64,000 bases of DNA, from contig NC_064614.1 of the NCBI RefSeq assembly GCF_023898315.1, positions 502,154,109 through 502,218,108 of the forward strand. The letters run 5' to 3'. Made by a program: the position numbers and the translations under genes. Below the pieces are notes generated by a model. The model made no database searches. It was not told the origin of the DNA and saw only the letters and a list, made by a program, of their open reading frames with translations. This DNA comes from Schistocerca nitens. Taxonomy: Eukaryota > Arthropoda > Insecta > Orthoptera > Acrididae. Within the stretch, counting starts at the first letter, position 1. Each line of letters begins with the position of its first letter. Shown piece after piece: positions 56,592 through 64,000 of the stretch.

Positions 56592-56689
56592 CTTATTTTC
56601 AGTTATCTGTGTAATTACTAGTTTATTTTTGTAATTTCTTGCGTGTTCGAGTGCTTACTAGGTAGAACCTTTTATTTCAATAACAGTGT
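56592..56689 (+). repeat. 5'UTR direct repeat, copy 2
   Basis: Second identical 98-base copy, 165 bases before the ORF1 ATG. Confidence 0.88.
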
Positions 56690-56853
56690 TTTTGTACTTA
56701 TTTGCTGCGCTTAGCTTTTAAATAGTTTTTCTGGGAAAACCTAGCGTAGTTTTCGCGTCTCGTATTTCAGTGAGTGTTTCTTGATTATCAGAGTAGCTCA
56801 TCAGAAGATTATCTTGGGAATTTGTCACCGTATAGAGTAGGGTAAACATAGTC

Positions 56854-57846
56854 ATGTGTAGGGACTGTGGTTGTTGTGAGCGGACGCAAGGAGAATTGGC
56901 CACTCTTCGGGGACAGGTGGAGGCTTTGTCTGTTAGGCTCATCGAGCTCGAGGCGCAGGCGTCGGCTCGTAGTGGCGTTGGGGCAACTGTGGTGAGACCT
57001 ATGCCTACTTCGGTGGCCTTGGAATCACATGGAACCCCTGATGTCGCTGCGTCTTCCGGCAGTGAGCATCTTACCGGTCAGCCATCACTCCAGGGTGAAT
57101 GGCGGACAGTGGTGGGCTCGCGCGTGCCTGGCCGAAAGGCGAAGGTGGGATCTGGCCGCGTGGCGGCTGCCTTACCCCTTTCCAACAGGTACGGGGTGCT
57201 TCCTAGTGGTGATGACATCGTTTCCGAGTCACCACAGGATGCCTCGCCTGTTGGGCCAGTGGCCGATTCTCCGGCAAGGTCCCGACAGTCACAGAGGGCG
57301 GGCCTATTAGTTATAGGGAGCTCCAACGTTAGGCGGGTTATGGAGCCCCTCAGGAAAATAGCGGGTAGGTCGGGGAAGAATGTCAGTGTGCACTCGGTGT
57401 GCTTGCCGGGGGGTCTCGTCCGTAATGTGGAGGAGGCCCTTCCGGCAGCTATTGAACGCACTGGGTGTGACCGGCTGCAGATAGTAGCACATGTCGGAAC
57501 GAATGACGCCTGCCGCTTGGGTTCTGAGGCCATCCTTGGTTCCTTCCGGCGGCTGGCTGATTTGGTGAAGACAACCAGCATCGCACGCGGAGTGCAAGCT
57601 GAGCTTAATATCTGCAGCATAGTGCCCAGAGTCGATCGCGGTCCTCTGGTTTGGAGCCGTGTGGAGGGTCTAAACCAGAGGCTCAGACGACTCTGCGACT
57701 ATAATGGTTGCAAATTCATCGACCTCCGTTATTGGGTGGAGAACTGTAGGGCCCCCCTAGACAGGTCAGGCGTGCACTACACACCGGAAGCAGCTACTAG
57801 GGTAGCAGAGTACGTGTGGCGTGCACACGGGGGTTTTTTAGGTTAG
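56854..57846 (+). CDS. ORF1 of CR1-like LINE: Cys-rich start, coiled coil, SGNH-esterase-like domain (330 aa)
   Basis: Residues 1-8 are MCRDCGCC, a Cys cluster of the kind seen at the start of CR1-type ORF1 proteins. Residues 10-40 (ERTQGELATLRGQVEALSVR) form a short coiled coil. Residues 45-145 are low complexity. From about 148 comes an SGNH-hydrolase-like domain: LLVIGSSNVRRVME (block I), VAHVGTNDACRLG (G-T-N-D block), NICSIVPRVDRG, and DRSGVHYTPEAATRVAEYVW, holding the Asp/His pair. Gly-Asp-Ser of block I is Gly-Ser-Ser here; the Ser that could act is still present. CR1 and L2 ORF1 esterases are known and proposed to touch membranes or lipids, but the substrate is unsettled. The start ATG is the first in frame after the duplicated leader. 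The frame ends GGFLG and TAG and overlaps the ORF2 frame. Confidence 0.85.
   Translation: MCRDCGCCERTQGELATLRGQVEALSVRLIELEAQASARSGVGATVVRPMPTSVALESHGTPDVAASSGSEHLTGQPSLQGEWRTVVGSRVPGRKAKVGSGRVAAALPLSNRYGVLPSGDDIVSESPQDASPVGPVADSPARSRQSQRAGLLVIGSSNVRRVMEPLRKIAGRSGKNVSVHSVCLPGGLVRNVEEALPAAIERTGCDRLQIVAHVGTNDACRLGSEAILGSFRRLADLVKTTSIARGVQAELNICSIVPRVDRGPLVWSRVEGLNQRLRRLCDYNGCKFIDLRYWVENCRAPLDRSGVHYTPEAATRVAEYVWRAHGGFLG
57834..57840 (+). promoter_or_regulatory. Candidate -1 ribosomal frameshift heptamer
   Basis: GGT TTT TTA GGT TAG is the ORF1 reading; T TTT TTA is the U UUU UUA class of slippery site in the correct frame. After a -1 slip the next codons are AGG TTA GAG GGA (RLEG), exactly the ORF2 frame. 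A GGGACCCCCCCTTGGG stretch follows and could pair weakly. The same motif recurs in copies B, C and E. Confidence 0.6.
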
Positions 57847-60254
57847 AGGGACCCCCCCTTGGGCGAAACGATAAAATACCTGACGGCTTACCAGAGAGAA
57901 CATTATCATCGTTGATAAAGAACGTCCGTCCTCAGAGACCAAAAACAGGAAAAGTTAACGTAATATTGGTAAACTGCAGGAGTATCCAGGGCAAGGTTCC
58001 TGAATTAGTATCTCTTATTGAAGGAAATAGTGCGCATATAGTATTAGGAACGGAAAGTTGGTTAAAACCGGAAGTGAACAGTAACGAAATCCTAGACACA
58101 GAATGGAATATATACCGCAAGGATAGGATAAACGCCAATGGTGGAGGAGTATTTATAGCAGTAAAGAATTCAATAATATCCAGTGAAGTTATTAGCGAAT
58201 GCGAATGTGAAATAATCTGGGTTAAGTTAAGTATCAAAGGTGGGTCAGATATGATAGTCGGATGCTTCTATAGGCCACCTGCATCAGCAACCGTAGTAGT
58301 TGAGCGCCTCAGAGAGAACCTGCAGAACGTCGTGAAGAAGTTTCGTGATCATACTATTGTAATAGGGGGAGACTTCAATCTACCAGGTATAGAATGGGAT
58401 AGTCACACAATCAGAACTGGAGCCAGGGACAGAGACTCTTGTGACATTATCCTGACTGCCTTGTCCGAGAATTACTTCGAGCAGATAGTTAGAGAACCAA
58501 CTCGTGAAGCTAACGTTTTAGACCTCATAGCAACAAATAGACCGGAACTTTTCGACTCCGTGAATGTAGAAGAGGGTATCAGTGATCATAAGTCAGTGGT
58601 TGCATCAATGACTACAAGTGTAATAAGAAATGCCAAGAAAGGAAGGAAAATCTATTTGCTTAACAAGAGTGATAGGGCACAAATCGCAGAATATCTGAGT
58701 GACCACCATCAAACGTTCATTTCTGAGGAAGAGGATGTGGAACAAAAATGGAAAAAATTCAGAAACATCGTCCAGTACGCCTTAGATAAGTTCGTACCGA
58801 CTAAGGTCCAAAGCGAGGGGAAAGATCCACCGTGGTATAACAATCATGTACGAAAGGTACTACGGAAACAAAGAAAGCTTCACCATAGGTTTAAGAGTAG
58901 TCGAATCATAGCTGATAAGGAAAAGCTGAACGAAGCGAAAAAGAGCGTAAAGAGAGCAATGAGAGAAGCATTCAACGAATTCGAACATAAAACATTGGCA
59001 AACAATCTAAACAAGAACCCTAAAAAGTTTTGGTCATATGTAAAATCGGTAAGCGGATCTAAATCCCCTATTCAGTCACTCGTTGACCACGATGGCACCG
59101 AAACAGAGGACGACCGAAGAAAGGCAGAAATACTGAATTCAGTGTTCCGAAACTGTTTCACTGCGGAAAATCGTAACACGGTCCCTGACTTCAGCCGTCG
59201 CACGGACGCCAAAATGGAAAATATTGAAATAAACGATATCGGAATTGAAAAACAACTGCTATCACTTAGTAGCGGAAAAGCATCCGGACCAGACGAGATA
59301 CCCTTAAGATTCTACAGTGATTATGCTAAAGAACTTGCCCCCTTTCTATCAGCAATTTATCGTAGATCTCTGGAAGAACGTAAAGTACCTAGCGACTGGA
59401 AGAAAGCACAGGTCGTTCCCATTTTCAAGAAGGGTCATAAATCAGATGCGAATAATTATAGGCCTATTTCACTTACGTCAATCTGTTGTAGAATAATGGA
59501 ACATGTTTTGTGTTCTCGTATTATGACGTTCTTAGATAATACAAATCTCCTTCATCATAACCAACATGGATTCCGCAAACAGAGATCATGTGAAACCCAG
59601 CTCGCCCTATTTGCCCAAGAAATTCACAGTGCCGTAGACACTGGCGAGCAGATTGATGCCGTATTCCTGGACTTCAGGAAGGCATTTGATACGGTTCCGC
59701 ACTTACGTTTAGTGAAAAAAATACGTGCTTACGGAATATCGGACCAGGTTTGTGATTGGATTCAGGATTTCCTAGAAGAAAGAACACAACATGTCATTCT
59801 TAACGGTTCAAAATCTGCAGATGTAGAGGTAATTTCGGGAGTACCGCAAGGAAGCGTGATAGGACCTTTATTGTTTACAATATACATAAATGACTTAGTT
59901 GACAACATCGGTAGCTCCGTGAGGCTATTTGCAGATGACACGGTTGTCTACAAGAAAGTAGCAACATCAGAAGACTCGTACGTACTCCAGGAAGACCTGC
60001 AGAGGATTAATGAATGGTGCGACAGCTGGCAGCTTTCCCTAAATGTAGATAAATGTAATATAATGCGCATACATAGGGGCAGAAATCCATTCCAGTACGA
60101 TTATGCCATAGGTGGTAAATCATTGGAAGCGGTAACGACCGTAAAATACTTAGGAGTTACTATCCGGAGCGATCTGAAGTGGAATGATCACATAAAACAA
60201 ATAGTGGGAAAAGCAGGCGCCAGGTTGGCATCAAAACCCAAGCAGATAAACTAG
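57840..60254 (+). CDS. ORF2 of CR1-like LINE: endonuclease-reverse transcriptase (about 800 aa, C-terminus replaced)
   Basis: EEP endonuclease first: VNVILVNCRS (Asn), VLGTESWLK (Glu), FYRPP, IGGDFNLPGIEW (Asp/Asn), VLDLIATNRPE, GISDHKSVVAS (Asp-His). A linker with GKDPPWYNNHVRKVLRKQRK follows. RT: SLSSGKASGPDEIPLRF, PIFKKGHKSDANNYRPISLT, QHGFRKQRSCETQLALF, motif A FLDFRKAFDTVPH, motif B SGVPQGSVIGPLLFTIYIND, motif C FADDTVVYKK, WQLSLNVDKC and KYLGVTIRSDLKWNDH. All catalytic residues are present and the frame is uninterrupted. It ends in a few foreign codons (SKPKQIN) at the junction near 60233. The frame can be extended upstream to 57816 only through a GTG; the first in-frame ATG is at about 58249, within the endonuclease, so expression needs frameshifting, reinitiation or splicing. 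Confidence 0.88.
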   Translation, partial: RLEGPPLGRNDKIPDGLPERTLSSLIKNVRPQRPKTGKVNVILVNCRSIQGKVPELVSLIEGNSAHIVLGTESWLKPEVNSNEILDTEWNIYRKDRINANGGGVFIAVKNSIISSEVISECECEIIWVKLSIKGGSDMIVGCFYRPPASATVVVERLRENLQNVVKKFRDHTIVIGGDFNLPGIEWDSHTIRTGARDRDSCDIILTALSENYFEQIVREPTREANVLDLIATNRPELFDSVNVEEGISDHKSVVASMTTSVIRNAKKGRKIYLLNKSDRAQIAEYLSDHHQTFISEEEDVEQKWKKFRNIVQYALDKFVPTKVQSEGKDPPWYNNHVRKVLRKQRKLHHRFKSSRIIADKEKLNEAKKSVKRAMREAFNEFEHKTLANNLNKNPKKFWSYVKSVSGSKSPIQSLVDHDGTETEDDRRKAEILNSVFRNCFTAENRNTVPDFSRRTDAKMENIEINDIGIEKQLLSLSSGKASGPDEIPLRFYSDYAKELAPFLSAIYRRSLEERKVPSDWKKAQVVPIFKKGHKSDANNYRPISLTSICCRIMEHVLCSRIMTFLDNTNLLHHNQHGFRKQRSCETQLALFAQEIHSAVDTGEQIDAVFLDFRKAFDTVPHLRLVKKIRAYGISDQVCDWIQDFLEERTQHVILNGSKSADVEVISGVPQGSVIGPLLFTIYINDLVDNIGSSVRLFADDTVVYKKVATSEDSYVLQEDLQRINEWCDSWQLSLNVDKCNIMRIHRGRNPFQYDYAIGGKSLEAVTTVKYLGVTIRSDLKWNDHIKQIVGKAGARLASKPKQIN

Positions 60255-60481
60255 AGAATAAGTCTAACAAAATGGAGCAATTAGATGAACTACCTTAAAA
60301 CAGCAAAAATCAAGCAGATAAACTACATAAAATATTTCCAAATAATTAAAAATAGGCAATTTAGCAACAAAAATAGGTAAGATTTCCAAATTAGAGGAAA
60401 CCTTAGCTAATTTACCTAAGGAATTCAAAACAAAAATCGTCAAATATTGTGATATAGTTAGACAAGAAGTGAAAACACAAT
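60234..60481 (+). pseudogene. gag-like sequence of an LTR element, left part
   Basis: Coiled-coil-type sequence rich in Lys, Glu, Leu, Asn: ADKLENKSNKMEQLDELP, a stop, NQADKLHKIF, then an open stretch KIGKISKLEETLANLPKEFK and IVKYCDIVRQEVKTQF up to the TTAA where a piggyBac element sits. The ADKL repeats recall the long coiled coils in gag of some insect LTR elements. It continues in frame after the insertion at 63279. Confidence 0.5.
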
Positions 60482-60500
60482 TTAACCCTTTCATGGGCTG

Positions 60501-60837
60501 TGGGAGTTATACTTCCCACTAATGGTATTCCTTTACTGCATTCATGGAAATACATGTTTCCACTTCCATATGCTCATGGCCCCTAGTGGTAGTCCACTGC
60601 ACTAGCTCTGGTTTCTGTTTGTTGCTAAACATAGCTTTTAGGGCTGTGGGAAGTATATATCCCACCAAATAACGGTGTTCCCAGGGTTCTTGGGAAGTAT
60701 GCTTACCACCAAAAGTTGTTTCTGAAAGGGGCTCGGGAAATATATATACTACCACAATGTCTTTTGTGGTCCTTGGGAAGCACACTTACCACAAATGTCG
60801 AGGTACCGCTATGCTTCTGGGAATACGTCTTACCACC
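60501..60837. repeat. Subterminal array of palindromic 20-mers
   Basis: Variants of TGGGAAGTATACTTACCACC start at 60501, 60545, 60647, 60691, 60734, 60774 and 60818, mostly 40-44 bases apart; a weak one may lie near 60590. Similar motifs occur near the other end (GTTTACCACC about 63088, ATTTACCACC about 63133). They are plausible transposase-binding sites. Confidence 0.65.
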
Positions 60838-61014
60838 GCTGTATTTGCCTGACATTTTGTGGTAGTACACTGTACCAGGTGTATGAAAACTGCTACAACA
60901 ATCAGTTTGTGTGTATCGCGGGGTACTATTGTTGTCGGAAGAGTTTGCTTCACTTCTGAAGTATACGTCTGTGTCACTATTATCAGCTCCTAGCTTTACT
61001 GTTTTCACATTGTG

Positions 61015-61105
61015 GTAAGTAAATTTTAATATTGGTGGCAAATATAATTGGAATATCATATTATTACTTATTGTTCGCCTCACAATCTTTCTTTGCCTTT
61101 TGTAG
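61015..61105 (+). other. Possible intron in piggyBac-like 5' region
   Basis: The donor GTG|GTAAGT and the acceptor TTTCTTTGCCTTTTGTAG bound 91 bases just before the transposase frame. Confidence 0.45.
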
Positions 61106-61117
61106 CATGCCTATACT

Positions 61118-62880
61118 ACGAAATACACACCAGAAGAAGCATTGTAGTTGCTATTTTCACTACCTAGCGATCCTGAGGATTCTGAAATAGAATGTGGTGA
61201 AGCATCAGAAGATGAATTTGTTTCAGACGTTGATCTGTGTTTGGTTCCACAACCTAATATCAATAACAGTGCAAATGATTCTTGCTCCATGGACATAGAT
61301 ATTTCTAGTGACAGTACCGTAAGTGCAGAAGAGCCATTGGCAGAAGAGGAATGGTCTGATGACACTGCTGTTTTCGACTTTCTTTGCATTGATACAAAAG
61401 GAGAACCAGTTGTCTACCACCCATTGACAAAACACAACACAGAGAGAGACTACTTCCTTTCTTTATTTACCAATGAGATGCTGGAGTATGTGGTTCAGCA
61501 GACAAATCTGTATGCAGAGCAACAGAAACAAAAACGGCAATCTGGTCAGACTGTAAGTGAGTCAACAAATAACTGGACAAATTTATCTGTAGAGGAGTTA
61601 CAGGCCTGGATTGGAATGAATATCTTGATGGGTGTGGTTGTGTTGCCAAGTGTAGTGCACTACTGGAGTTCAGAACCTGCCTAAGGTCAGCCTTACATAT
61701 CGAAAACTATGACATGCAAACGTTTCAAAAAGATATGTGAAACTATTCACATAAATGACAACAGGCTGAATCCTCCAAGATAAACTTCACAAGGTCAGAC
61801 CTCTTATAACCTTTCTGAACAACACAATTCGTAAGCCATAAACTAGTAAGGTATTGGCTGTGGATGAAAGCATGATACCTTTCAAGGGACGGTCTTCGCT
61901 CAAGCAGTATATGCCTCTCAAGCCAGTAAAACAAGGATACAAGGTATGGTGTTTAGCAGATTCAAAGACTGGCTATGTTATAAAATTTGATATTTACACA
62001 GGAAAATTAAATGACGGATGTACAGAAAATTATCTGGGAGAGCGTGTAGTCATTAGCGTCACCCAAGACCTGAAATATAGTAACAGTTTAGTAGTGTTTG
62101 ACAACTTCTTCACCACAGTGAATCTAATGCAAATGCTTTTGAACAATGGAATCTACTCTATAGGGACTGTCAGAGCAAATCAGAAACAGCTTCCTTCAAT
62201 GATGAAAGATAAATGTACCTTGAAAAGGGGAGAATTTCAGTTTCAATGCAAACGTGGCATTGCAGCTATAAAATGGATGGACAACACACCTATCACTATT
62301 TTGACAACTTCAGACAATCCTAGAGATACCACACTTGCCTCAAGAAAGAATAAGGATGGCACATCCAGCATGGTTACATGTCCCACAGCTGTGGCAACAT
62401 ACAATACCATAATGGGAGGTGTAGATCACTTTGATCAACTTAGAGAATATTATGCAATAGGTCGATGTTCTCATAAGTGGTGGCATCAGATTCCCTATTT
62501 CCTATTAGACATGGCAGTCGTAAATGCCTTTACATCGTACAAAACTAATAAAGGACAAGAGGGATATGATGATCAATTGAACTTTTGATTACGACTCGCA
62601 AAACAATTGATAGATGGCTTTAGATGGCTTTACATCCCCAAAAAAAAAAAAAAAAAAGGGCGTCCAGTATCCATTCTAACCAAGAAGAACACCATACCAG
62701 ATCATGTTTGACTGGCAAAAGTAGGCGCTCATATGCCTGTTTTAGAAACAACCTACAGACGGTGCTGAAAGTGTTCAACAAAAGATCGTGACAAGAGAAC
62801 AAAATATGTATGCTGCTACTGCAACGTACCCCTGTGTATCGAACCATGCTTCCATCAGTTTCATGGAAAATAAAAAGAAA
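61118..62880 (+). pseudogene. piggyBac-like transposase, decayed mainly through stops
   Basis: The N-terminal part begins near YTPEEAL, a TAG, LLFSLPSDPEDSEIECGEAS (61118-61210) and is acidic. Frame 61148-61684 continues to VEELQAWIGMNILMGVVVLP and VVHYWSSEPA, then TAA, then GQPYISKTMTCKRFKKICET in the same frame. A shift follows near 61780. Frame 61854-62588 has LAVDESMIPFKGRSSLKQYM (first catalytic Asp), VFDNFFTTVNLMQMLL (second Asp), NTIMGGVDHFDQLREYYAIG (third) and KWWHQIPYFLLDMAVVNAF. After a TGA at 62586 the frame resumes LRLAKQLIDGF. Past an A18 run, in another frame, come two more TGA and a Cys/His-rich end CCYCNVPLCIEPCFHQFHGK, the zinc-binding tail usual for piggyBac. Confidence 0.85.
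62639..62657. repeat. Poly-A run inside piggyBac-like transposase
   Basis: About 18-19 A between IDGF... and ...GRPVSILTKK parts of the transposase, next to a small TTTAGATGGC duplication. It shifts the frame. Confidence 0.85.
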
Positions 62881-63278
62881 ATGTAACAATTATTTGAACA
62901 TTTTGTTGATAAAGAATTATTACTTGTAAATTTGTAATGTAAATGTTTTTGAAATAAAGTAAAATAAAAAGAAATCACCATCTTCTTAAAAATTTTTTAC
63001 GTGTAATGCCAACATGTTACAGCTTATAAAATGGAAATGACATATCTTCTTCCCACCAAAGTATAAAGCTCACAAGTGGAAAATCAGTTTACCACCAAAA
63101 ATGTAAGGTTTAAAAAAGTGCTGTGGTGATATATTTACCACCATAATTTTCAGACCTAAATCACAAAAATAAAATTATCAAAAAATAAAATATAATAAAT
63201 TGATCACAATTCCAATTTGATGCAAAAAAAATTTGCTTCGCTGAGTCGCCACAAAAAATGCACCCGTTAAAGGGTTAA

Positions 63279-64000
63279 AGATGTAAATGATAAAATGATA
63301 CAGTTACAGAAAACATCTTCAAGCAATTACAAAACTATATGCAATAAAATCTCAGAGACTCAAGACAGGGTAGAAATATTAGAACTAAATAAAAAATTCA
63401 GTGACATTTCTAGTGATCCAAATACTTCATCTAGACGAAATGGTAGAGCAAAAAGTAAGCAAAAAGTAGATACCAACAGTGTTGTCTCTAATTCTGTGGA
63501 TGATACTATTAATAATAATAGTGAATTACAGAGATTATGGGAGGAATTACAAGGCATCAGGTAAGAACTTAGAGGCAAAATAGTTACATCTAACACAGGA
63601 TTATCACCAGAATTATTAGAATCACAAATAGGAAGTAGAATTAGTTGTGCTAAGCAGTTTACAAAGTTTAAGCTGGAAGGAGAAGTACATCTGATGTATT
63701 TCTTAAGACTATTTTCTTGATCAATGCCTCAGAAACTGGATAGCAAAAATAAATAAATTTTGCAGTAGGACATTTACTAGCTGATGCAGAGGAATGGGAA
63801 ACAGCTCATTCAGAGGAATTTAGGTAATGAGAGGATTTTCAAGAAAAATTTAAGAGAAAATATTGGTCCACTTGTTCGCAAGAAGAATCGACACTAGAGT
63901 TACTAGATCATAAATACTATAATATTTCATGAGGTACATATAAGAAGTATTCTGAATGGCATCTGTCTAGGTCTAAGTATTTAAGTAATCCACTATATGT
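63279..64000 (+). pseudogene. gag-like sequence of an LTR element, right part (runs off window)
   Basis: Codons continue the left part: KDVNDKMIQLQKTSSSNYKT, NKISETQDRVEILELNKKF, open from 63277 to 63564, then a stop and ELRGKIVTSNTGLSPELLES. Further on come FTKFKLEGEVHLMYFLRLFS and, after stops, ADAEEWETAHSEEF, FQEKFKRKYWSTCSQEE. The F-K-x-K-Y-W-S-x-x-x-Q-E pattern is one that I associate with capsid regions of insect LTR-element gag. At least four stops. The rest of the element lies beyond the window. Confidence 0.55.

Larger units (their letters stand above)
56310..60233 (+). mobile_element. CR1-like LINE with esterase ORF1, 3'-truncated (copy A)
   Basis: The best-preserved LINE in the window: a 5'UTR with a tandem duplication, open ORF1 (330 codons) and open ORF2 (about 800 codons). 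It stops abruptly after the RT YLGVTI region, inside GKAGARLA, and gag-like sequence follows directly. Thumb end, C-terminal domain and 3'UTR are missing. Loss of the 3' side is unusual for LINEs, so a deletion or recombination is more likely than truncated insertion. Confidence 0.85.
60482..63278 (+). mobile_element. piggyBac-like DNA transposon inserted in gag-like sequence
   Basis: TTAA flanks at 60482-60485 and 63275-63278. The ends start CCCTTTCATGGGC on the left and CCCTTTAACGGGTGC on the right (minus strand). Inside are a periodic palindromic array (60501-60837), a broken transposase and a Cys-rich C-terminal motif. It is a different family from the element at 4136. Confidence 0.9.

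Noticed and set aside
1..64000. CRISPR arrays, bacterial operons, phage defence or toxin systems
   Set aside because: Introns, tRNA-derived SINEs, LINEs and TTAA/TA transposons show animal chromosomal DNA; no spaced repeats or prokaryotic gene layout was seen.

Overview
This looks like a piece of a very large, repeat-rich insect genome, most likely an orthopteran. I recognise two tRNA-derived SINE families here (one contains TTCAAATGGCTCTGAGCACT, the other GTGGCGCAGTGGTTAGCACA) that I associate with Schistocerca-type grasshoppers. That assignment is from memory and was not tested by a search. I found no convincing host gene. Almost every coding signal belongs to a transposable element (TE), and most of these are broken or nested inside one another.

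Layout. 183-3472: nearly complete RTE-like LINE with target-site duplication (TSD) and (CAA)n tail; a 5'-truncated sister lies at 48645-51394. 4136-6564: piggyBac-like element flanked by TTAA, with a visible intron. 6930-11580: compact gypsy-type LTR element with TG..CA LTRs, PBS and polypurine tract, deleted for RNase H and integrase. 13648-25769: a second, old gypsy-type element; its gag is split by a mariner (15531-16841) and followed by a SINE, and its 3' LTR is split by a minus-strand LINE (22065-25214). 25930-32180: very degraded minus-strand LINE stacked with a mariner (27192-28464) and several SINEs. 32835-36890: plus-strand CR1-like LINE holding a second LINE fragment. 37420-38075: inverted repeat around a SINE. 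39180-40260: degraded mariner-like element. 40300-44558: another LINE ending in a (CTA)n tail. 44642-44894: SINE. 46550-48440: LINE scraps. 51969-53402: minus-strand Penelope-like element end with a GIY-YIG-like domain and 185-bp direct repeats. 53403-55740: degraded gypsy-type pol. 56310-60233: the best-preserved CR1-like LINE, with open ORF1 and ORF2. 60234-64000: gag-like sequence of another LTR element, split by a second piggyBac-like element (60482-63278).

The most interesting signal is at the ORF1/ORF2 junction of the LINEs whose ORF1 carries, or occupies the place of, an SGNH-esterase-like domain. Four of five copies, on both strands and widely diverged, have T TTT TTA placed exactly in the ORF1 zero frame a few codons before the ORF1 stop; a -1 slip there enters the frame of the endonuclease-RT ORF2, which has no usable AUG in the best copy. 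The fifth copy has the same motif with one T fewer. This fits programmed -1 frameshifting, although T6-AG also resembles a 3' splice site. Other notable points are a 98-bp duplicated 5'UTR segment in the same LINE, a roughly 44-bp periodic array of palindromic motifs at one end of a piggyBac element, insertions whose empty sites keep gag in frame, and deletions that removed catalytic residues from otherwise open LINE ORFs.
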